Source: Haematobia irritans (Eukaryota > Arthropoda > Insecta > Diptera > Muscidae). From it: a DNA stretch of 64,000 bases. A program made the position numbers and the translations under genes. Of the stretch, positions 55,941 through 64,000 are shown piece by piece. The notes below the pieces were generated by a model. That model saw only the letters and a program-made list of their open reading frames with translations. It was not told the DNA's origin and searched no databases. The stretch spans positions 39,324,671 through 39,388,670 of the forward strand of contig NC_134399.1 of NCBI RefSeq assembly GCF_050003625.1, read 5' to 3'. The stretch's first letter is position 1; each line of letters begins with the position of its first letter.

Positions 55941-58900
55941 ATACCCTTCACCACTACTGTGGTACGGGGTATAATAAGTTTGTGCATTTGTATGTAACGC
56001 CAAGAAGAAAAAGTCTGAGACCCATCGTTTAGTATACCGATCGTCTTAGAATTAAATTCTGAGTCGGTTTAGCGATGTCCGTGTCTGTCTGTCCGTCTGT
56101 CTGTCTGTAGGTGTATTTTTGTGTGCAAAGTACAGCTCGCAGTTTTAGTCCGATTGTCCTAAAATTTGGTATAGGGTCCTGTTTCGGCTCAAAGACGATC
56201 CCTATTGATTTTGGAAAAAATCGGTTCAGATTTAGATATAGCTGCCATATATATTTTTCACAGATCTGGTTATAATTGGCGTGTATATCAACCGATCTTC
56301 CTCAAATTCCGTACATCCGAATATTTTATGAGTCTCAAAAAACTTGCAAAATATCAGCCAAATCTGTTCAGATTTAGATATAGCTCCCATATATAGCTTT
56401 CGCCCGATTTACACTCATTTGCCCACAGAGGCCAATTTTTTGCTCCGATTTAGTTGAAATTTTGCAGAGGGAGTAGAATTAGCATTGTAGCTATGTGTGC
56501 CAAATTTGGTTGAAATCGGTTCAGATTTAGGTATAGCTCCCATATATAGCTTTCCCCAGATTTACACTCATATGACCACAGAGGCCAATTTTTAACTCCG
56601 ATTTAGTTGAAATTTTGCACAGGGAGTAGAATTAGCATTGTAGCTATGTGTGCCAAATTTGGTCGAAATCGGTTCAGATTTAGATATAGCTCCCATATAT
56701 AGCTTTCGCCCGATTTACACTCATATGACCACAGAGGCCAATTTTTTTTTACGATTTAATTGAAATTTTGCACAGGGAGTAGAATTAGCATTGTAGCTAT
56801 GCGTGCCAAATTTGGTTGAAATCGGTTCATATGACCACAGAGGCTAATTTTTTGCTCCGATTTAGTTGAAATTTAGCACAGAGAGTGGAATTAGCATTGT
56901 AACTATACGTGCCAAATTTGGTTTAAATCGGTTCAGATTTAGATATATCTTCCATATATAGCTTTCGCCCGATTTACACTCATATGACCACAGAGGCCAA
57001 TTTTTAACTCCGATTTAGTTGAGATTTTGCACAGAGAGTAGAATTAGCATTGTAGCTATGCGTGCCAAATTTAATTGAAATCGGTTCTGATTAAGATATA
57101 GCTCCCATATATATGTTTTTCTGATTTCGAAAAAAATGGTCAAAATACCAACATTTTCCTTGTAAAATCGCCACTGCTTAGTCGAAAAGTTGTAAAAATG
57201 ACTCTAATTTTCCTAAACTTCTAATACATATATATCGAGCGATAAATCATAAATAAACTTTTGCGAAGTGTGCTTAAAATTGCTTCAGATTTAAATGTTT
57301 CCCATATTTATACCCTTCACCACTACTGTGGTACAGGGTATAATAAGTTTGTGCATTTGTATGTAACGCCAAGAAGGAGTAATCATAGACCAACCTTTTA
57401 GTATACGGATCGGCTTAGAATTAAATTCTGAGTCGATTTAGCGATGTCCGTCTGTCTGTCTGTCCGTCTGTCTGTCCGTCTGTCTGTCCGTCTGTCTGTC
57501 CGTCTGTCTGTCTGTTGATGTATTTTTGTGTGCAAAGTACAGCTCGCAGTTTTAGCCCGATTGTCCTAAAATTTGGTATAGGGTCCTGTTTCGGCTCAAA
57601 GACGATCCCTATTGATTTTGGAAAAAATCGGTTCAGATTTAGATATAGCTGCCATATATATTTTTCACCGATCTGGTCATAATTGGCGTTTATATCAACC
57701 GATCTTCCTCAAATTCCGTACATCCGAATATTTTATGAGTCTCGAAAAACTTGCAAAATATCAGCAAAATCGGTTCAGATTTAGATATAGCTCCCATATA
57801 TAGCTTTCGCCCGATTTACACTCATTTGCCCACAGAGGCCAATTTTTTGCTCCGATTTAGTTGAAATTTTGCATAGGGAGTAAAATTAGCGTTGTAACTA
57901 TGCGTGCCAAATTTGCTTGAAATCGGTTCAGATTTGGATATATCCCCCCATATAAAGCTTTCGCCCGATTTACACTCATATGACCACAGAGGCCAATTTT
58001 TAACACCGATTTAGTTGAAATTTTGCACAGAGAGTAGAATTAGCATTGTAGCTATGCGTGCCAAATTTGGTTGAAATCGGTTCAGATTTAGATATAGCTC
58101 CCATATATATGTTTTTCTGATTTCGAAAAAATGGTCAAAATACCAACATTTTCCTTGTAAAATCGCCACTGCTTAGTCGAAAAGTTGTAAAAATGACTCT
58201 AATTTTCCTAAACTTCTAATACATATATATCGAGCGATAAATCATAAATAAACTTTTTCGAAGTTTCCTTAAAATTGCTTCAGATTTAAACGTTTCCCAT
58301 ATTTATACCCTTCACCACTACTGTGGTACAGGGTATAATAAGTTTGTGCATTTGTATGTAACGCCAAGAAGGAGTAATCATAGACCAACCTTTTAGTATA
58401 CGGATCGGCTTAGAATTAAATTCTGAGTCGATTTAGCGATGTCCGTCAGTCTGTCCGTCTGTCTGTCCGTCTGTCTGTCCGTCTGTCTGTCTGTCTGTTG
58501 ATGTATTTTTGTGTGCAAAGTACAGCTCGCAGTTTTAGTCCGATTGTCCTAAAATTTGGTATAAGGTCCTGTTTCGGCTCAAAGACGATCCCTATTGATT
58601 TTGGAAAGAATCGGTTCAGATTTAGATATAGCTGCCATATATATTTTTCGCCGATCTGGTCATAATTGGCGTGTATATAAACCGATCTTCCTCAAATTCC
58701 GTACATCCGAATATTTTATGAGTCTCGAAAAACTTGCAAAATATCAGCCAAATCGGTTCAGATTTAGATATAGCTCTCACATATAGCTTTCGCCCGATTT
58801 ACACTCATTTGCCCAAAGAGGCCAATTTTTAACTCCGATTTGGTTGAAATTTTGCACAGGGAGTAGAATTAGCATTGTAACTATGCGTGCCAAATTTGGT

Positions 58901-59580
58901 TGAAATCGGTTCAGATTTGGATATATCTCCCATATATAGCTTTCGTCCGATTTACACTCATATGACCACAGAGGCCAATTTTTAACTCCGATTTAGTTGA
59001 AATTTTGCACAGGGAGTAGAATTAGCATTGTAGCTTTGCGTGCCAAATTTGGTTGAAATCGGTTCAGATTTAGATATATCTCCCACATATAGCTTTCGCC
59101 CGATTTACACTCATATGACCACAGAGGCCAATTTTTAACTCCGATTTAGTTGAAATTTTGCACAGAGAGTAGAATTAGCATTGTTGCTATGCGTGCCAAA
59201 TTTGGTTGAAATCGGTTCAGATTTAGATATAGCTCCCATATATATGTTTTTCTGATTTCGACAAAAATGGTCAAAATACCAACAATTTCCTTGTAAAATC
59301 GCCACTGCTTAGTCGCAAAGTTGTAAAAATGACTCTAATTTTCCTAAACTTCTAATACATATATATCGAGCGATAAATCATAAATAAACTTTTGCAAAGT
59401 TTCCTTAAAATTGCTTCAGATTTAAATGTTTCCCATATTTATACCCTTCACCACTACTGTGGTACAGGGTATAATAAGTTTGTGCATTTGTATGTAACGC
59501 CAAGAAGGAAAAGTCTGAGACCCATCGTTTAGTATACCGATCGTCTTAGAATTAAATTCTGAGTCGATTTAGCGATGTCC

Positions 59581-59618
<38 letters not shown>

Positions 59619-60559
59619 CTGTCTGTCTGTTGATGTATTTTTGTATGCAAAGTACAGCTCGCAGTTTTAGTTCGATTGTCCTAAAATTTGGTATAGGGTC
59701 CTGTTTCGGCTCAAAGACGATCCCTATTGATTTTGGAAAAAATCGGTTCAGATTTAGATATAGCTGCCATATATATTTTTCACCGATCTGGTCATAATTG
59801 GCGTGTATATCAACCGATCTTCCTCAAATTCCGTACATCCGAATATTTTATGAGTCTCAAAAAACTTGCAAAATATCAGCCAAATCGGTTCAGATTTAGA
59901 TATAGCTCCCATATATAGCTTTCGCCCGATTTACACTCATGTGCCCACAGAGGCCAATTTTTTGCTCCGATTTAGTTGAAATTTTGCACAGGGAGTAGAA
60001 TTAGCATTATAGCTATGCGTGCCAAATTTGGTTGAAATCGGTTCAGATTTAGATATAGCTCCCATATATAGCTTTCGCCCGATTTAGACTCATATGACCA
60101 CAGAGGCCAATTTTTTGCTCCGATTTAGTTGAAATTTTGCACAGGGAGTAGAATTAGCATTATAGCTATGCGTGCCAAATTTGGTTGAAATCGGTTCAGA
60201 TTTACATATAGCTCCCATATATATGTTATTCTGATTTCGACAAAAATGGTCAAAATACCAACATTTTCCATGTAAAATCGCCACTGTTTAGTCGAAAAGT
60301 TGTAAAAATGACTCTATTTTTCCTTAACTTCTAATGCATATATATCGAGCGATAAATCATAAATAAACTTTTGCGAAGTTTTCTTAAAATTGCTCCAGAT
60401 TTAAATGTTTCCCATATTTATACCCTTCACCACTACTGTGGTACAGGGTATAATAAGTTTGTGCATTTGTATGTAACGCCAAGAAGGAAAAGTCTGAGAC
60501 CCATCGTTTAGTATACCGATCGCCTTAGAATTAAATTCTGAGTCGATTTAGCGATGTCC

Positions 60560-60601
<42 letters not shown>

Positions 60602-63245
60602 CTGTCTGTTGATGTATTTTTGTGTGCAAAGTACAGCTCGCAGTTTTAGTCCGATTGTCCTAAAATTTGGTATAGGGTCCTGTTTCGGCTCAAAGACGAT
60701 CCCTATTGATTTTGGAAAAAATCGGTTCAGATTTAGATATAGCTGCCATATATATTTTTCACCGATCTGGTCATAATTGGCGTGTATATCAACCGATCTT
60801 CCTCAAATTCCGTACATCCGAATATTTTATCGGTCTCAAAAAACTTGCAAAATATCAGCCAAATCGGTTCAGATTTAGATATAGCTCCCATATATAGCTT
60901 TCGCCCGATTTACACTTATTTGCCCACAGAGGCCAATTTTTAACTCCGATTTAGTTGAAATTTTGCACAGAGAGTAGAATTAGCATTGTAACTGTGCGTG
61001 CCAAATTTGGTTGAAATCGGTTCAGATTTGGATATATCTCCCATATATAGCTTTCGCCCGATTTACACTCATATGACCACAGAGGCCAATTTTTAACTCC
61101 CATTTAAATGAAATTTTGCACAGGGAGTAGAATTAACATTGTAACTATGCGTGCTAAATTTGGTTGAAATCGGTTCAGATTTGGATATATCTCCCATATA
61201 TAGTTTTCGCCCGATTTACACTCATATGACCACAGAGGCAAATTTTTAACTCCGATTTAGTTGAAATTTTGCACAGGGAGTAGAATTAGCATTGTAACTA
61301 TGCGTGCCAAATTTGGGTGAAATCGGTTCAGATTTGGATATATCTCCCATATATAGCTTTCGCCCGATTTACACTCATATGACCACAGAGGCCAATTTTT
61401 TGCTCCGATTTAGTTGAAATTTTGCACAGGGAGTAGAATTAGCATTGTAGCTATGCGTGCCAAATTTGGTTGAAATCGGCCCAGATTTAGATATATCTCC
61501 CATATGTAGCTTTCGCCCGATTTACACTCATATGAACACAGAGGCCAATTTTTAACTCCGATTTAGTTGAAATTTTGCACAGAGAGTAGAATTAGCATTG
61601 TTGCTATGCGTGCCAAATTTGGTTGAAATCGGTTCAGATTTAGATATAGCTCCCATATATATGTTTTTCTGATTTCGACAAAAATGGTCAAAATACCAAC
61701 AATTTCCTTGTAAAATCGCCACTGCTTAGTCGAAAAGTTGTAAAAGTGACTCTAATTTTCCTAAATTTCTAATACATATATATCGAGCGATAAATCATAA
61801 ATAAACTTTTGCAAAGTTTCCTTACAATTGCTTCAGATTTAAATGTTTCCCATATTTATACCCTTCACCACTACTGTGGTACAGGGTATAATAAGTTTGT
61901 GCATTTGTATGTAACGCCAAGAAGGAAAAGTCTGAGACCCATCGTTTAGTATACCGATCGCCTTAGAATTAAATTCTGAGTCGATTTAGCGATGTCCGTC
62001 TGTCTGTCAAATTTGGTTGAAATCGGTTCAGATTTAGATATAGCTCCCATATATATGTTTTTCTGATTTCGACAAAAATGGTCAAAATACCAACAATTTC
62101 CTTGTAAAATCGCCACTGCTTAGTCGAAAAGTTGTAAAAGTGACTCTAATTTTCCTAAATTTCTAATACATATATATCGAGCGATAAATCATAAATAAAC
62201 TTTTGCAAAGTTTCCTTACAATTGCTTCAGATTTAAATGTTTCCCATATTTTTTTACTAGCATTGTGTTCCACCCTAGTGCATTAGCCGACTTAAATGTT
62301 GAGTCTATAGATTTTGTAGAAGTCTATCAAATTCTGTCCAGATCGAGTGATATTTAAATGTATGTATTTGGGACAAACCTTTATATATAGCCCCAACACA
62401 TTTGACGGATGTGATATGGTATCGAAAATTTAGATCTACAAAGTGGTGCAGGGTATAATATAGTCGGCCCCGCCCGACTTTAGACTTTCCTTACTTGTTT
62501 TTTACTAACATTGTGTTCCACCCTAGTGCATTAGCCGACTTAAATTTTGAGTCTATTGATTTTGTAGAAGTCTATCAAATTCTGTCCAGATCGAGTGATA
62601 TTTAAATGTATGTATTTGTTACAAACCTTTATATATAGCCCCAACACATTTGACGGATGTGATATGGTATCGAAAATTTAGATCTACAAAGTGGTGCAGG
62701 GTATAATATAGTCGGCCCGGCCCGACTTTAGACTTTCCTTACTGGTTTTTTACTAACATTGTGTTCCACCATAGTACATTAGCCGACTTAAATTGTGAGT
62801 CTATAGATTTTGTAAAAGTCTATCAAATTCTTCCAGATCGAGTGATATTTAAATGTATGTATTTGGGACAAACCTTTATATATAGCCCCCAGCACATTTG
62901 ACGGATGTGATATGGTATCGAAAATTTAGATCTACAAAGTGGTGCAGGGTATAATATAGTCGGCCCCGCCCGACTTTAGACTTTCCTTACTGGTTTTTTA
63001 CTAAAATTGTGTTCCACCCTAGTGCATTAGCCAACTTAAATTTTGAGTCTATAGATTTTGTAAAAGTTTATCAAATTCTGTCCAAATCGAGTGATATTTA
63101 AATGTATGTATTTGGGACAAACCTTTATATATAGCACCCAACACATTTGACGGATGTGATATGGTATCGAACATTTAGATCTACAAAGTGGTGCAGGGTA
63201 TAATATAGTCGGCCCGCCCGACTTTAAACTTTCTTTACTTGTTTT
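55941..63245 (-). repeat. Higher-order tandem array of Fam-1
   Basis: Six copies of the hairpin start ATACCCTTCACCACTACTG lie at 55941, 57309, 58305, 59441, 60419 and 61858. Each is followed by 'gagtcgatttagcgatg', a (GTCY)n tract (for example 57446-57510, 59579-59630, 60558-60612), 'gtgtgcaaagtacagctcgc', a variable number of 153-bp units, and 'aataccaac...ttcccatattt'. Only the last copy reaches the AACAAGTA terminus. The sixth copy has lost its middle (jump at about 62008). Confidence 0.9.
62261..63245 (-). repeat. Four tandem 248-bp copies of the Fam-1 terminus
   Basis: The 'cattgtgttccac' block starts at 62261, 62509, 62757 and 63005, exactly 248 bp apart. Each copy ends with the GCGGGGCC-type palindrome and 'tttccttactkgtt'. 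The last palindrome has lost two bases. Confidence 0.95.
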
Positions 63246-63494
63246 ATTCACACAAAGAAAATTTCATTAAATTTTTTTACTACCTGTGTTCGCCCTAAGG
63301 TGAAACATAATATGTTTGAACAATACAAACAATATTTGGTTTGCACCAAGCCTGAAAATATATATTCTTGAAGCAAAATGTGTTTGGGGCATTTGGCTTA
63401 TGGCTTTACTCCAACCTTGACAATGCTGCTTATTTACTTACCCATTGAGCCAAGAATGAGTTGCACAAGAAGCGCGCTATGAACTTTCTCAACG
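63246..63494. repeat. Old GTTTGG-type MITE remnant and unassigned sequence
   Basis: 'aacataatatgtttgaacaa' and 'gcctgaaaatatatattctt' resemble the AAACATAT MITE and the stretch near 43500. Nothing else seen. Confidence 0.45.
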
Positions 63495-63875
63495 CACGCA
63501 TCACCCTTTATATAGGAGCCGATTTCGATGAAATTTTGCATATTTGAATTGTACTAGAGAAATATAGAGAATAATTACTTCGTGTTGAAGTAATTTTGAA
63601 GTAAATAGAGAAAAATTACTTCGTGTTGAATTGAATTGAGACAATCGCTTAGTAAATAAGCGCAATATGACCTTCTTAGTTGAAATCGCCCATTTTATTC
63701 ACTAGCGTACATCCTTGTGCCAAAAAACACCATGTACCAAATTTCATTAATATCGGTTAATGATTGCAACCGGAATTCTGCGAATAACAAATGCATAGAC
63801 AGACGGACACCAAATACTAGATCTACTATTTTATGAGTCTAAAATCAATATTTCTAGTAGGCACATTATGGTATA
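63495..63875 (+). repeat. Fam-3 fragment, hairpin side, diverged
   Basis: 'gccgatttcgatgaaatttt', 'accaaatttcattaatatcgg', a short 'cagacggacacc' and 'aaaatcaatatttctagtagg' follow Fam-3 order. The hairpin itself is decayed. Confidence 0.75.
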
Positions 63876-64000
63876 AATAATGCTCTTGCAATGCCCCGCA
63901 CTGTAATCAGTTATGGCTGCCTATGATTTTTCGTGGCGTAGCTTAGATACCAGCAATGCAAATATTCCTGACTGCTTTGCATAGACAAAGGCTAGCAGCT

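Noticed and set aside
55941..63245. CRISPR-like array
   Set aside because: Repeats are long, imperfect and AT-rich, with no unique spacers of constant length, in a eukaryotic transposon context.

Overview
The window looks like a repeat-dense intergenic (or intronic) stretch of a large-genome dipteran, most likely a calyptrate/muscid fly. The basis is the AT-rich background, the fly-sized introns in one decayed gene, and dispersed elements with (GTCY)n tracts and 'tatatactttatggggtc'-type motifs familiar from Diptera; the genus is inference. I see no host protein-coding gene I can support. The coding content is transposon-derived: one near-intact LINE (two ORFs), one Tc1/mariner-type DD37E transposase with a frameshift, and a decayed intron-containing gene inside a TA-flanked transposon.

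Most of the window is built from one superfamily of non-autonomous elements with a shared plan. One end begins AACAAGTA and carries a GC-rich palindrome. It is often followed by an AT-rich 29-bp repeat built on the palindrome TTTCTATAGAAA. Next comes a tandem array of 153-bp units, then a (GTCY)n/(GRAC)n tract and a GAGTCGATC motif. The other end is a hairpin of the form TATACCC...GGGTATA. I call the four sublineages Fam-1 to Fam-4. In their entries, strand + means the AACAAGTA end is on the left. They resemble the dipteran 'mini-me'/Helentron-like non-autonomous elements, but that class assignment is inference.

Layout. 1-4.0 kb: Fam-1 end, then a Fam-3 element inside an element carrying tRNA-like modules, then a Fam-4 fragment. 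4.0-13.0 kb: Fam-2 copy split by a 6.26-kb LINE and by a tRNA-derived SINE. 13.0-14.5 kb: unassigned. 14.5-25.5 kb: Fam-2 copy with a recent 1,737-bp tandem duplication and two TA-flanked transposons, a second Fam-2 copy head-to-tail, then a Fam-3 copy holding a SINE, the DD37E transposon and a long (TA)n. 25.6-31.2 kb: hAT-like elements, tRNA-module element, MITEs, Fam-2. 31.3-37.5 kb: Fam-1, Fam-2, a TIR element, Fam-1. 37.5-40.6 kb: hAT element with an 8-bp target duplication and GGAGCGG-rich ends. 41-49.3 kb: Fam-2 copies and a nest four levels deep. 49.4-50.8 kb: full Fam-4. 50.9-51.2 kb: piggyBac-type MITE. 51.5-54.5 kb: Fam-3 with a large inverted duplication. 55.9-63.2 kb: a higher-order tandem array of Fam-1 ending in four 248-bp repeats of its terminus.

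The strongest candidate for something under-described is this superfamily: four divergent lineages keep the same 153-bp module length and the same architecture, and they repeatedly produce head-to-tail arrays and tandem copies of their own terminus, as rolling-circle or slippage-type amplification would. Several insertions can be dated relative to one another because an unoccupied copy of the target is also in the window.
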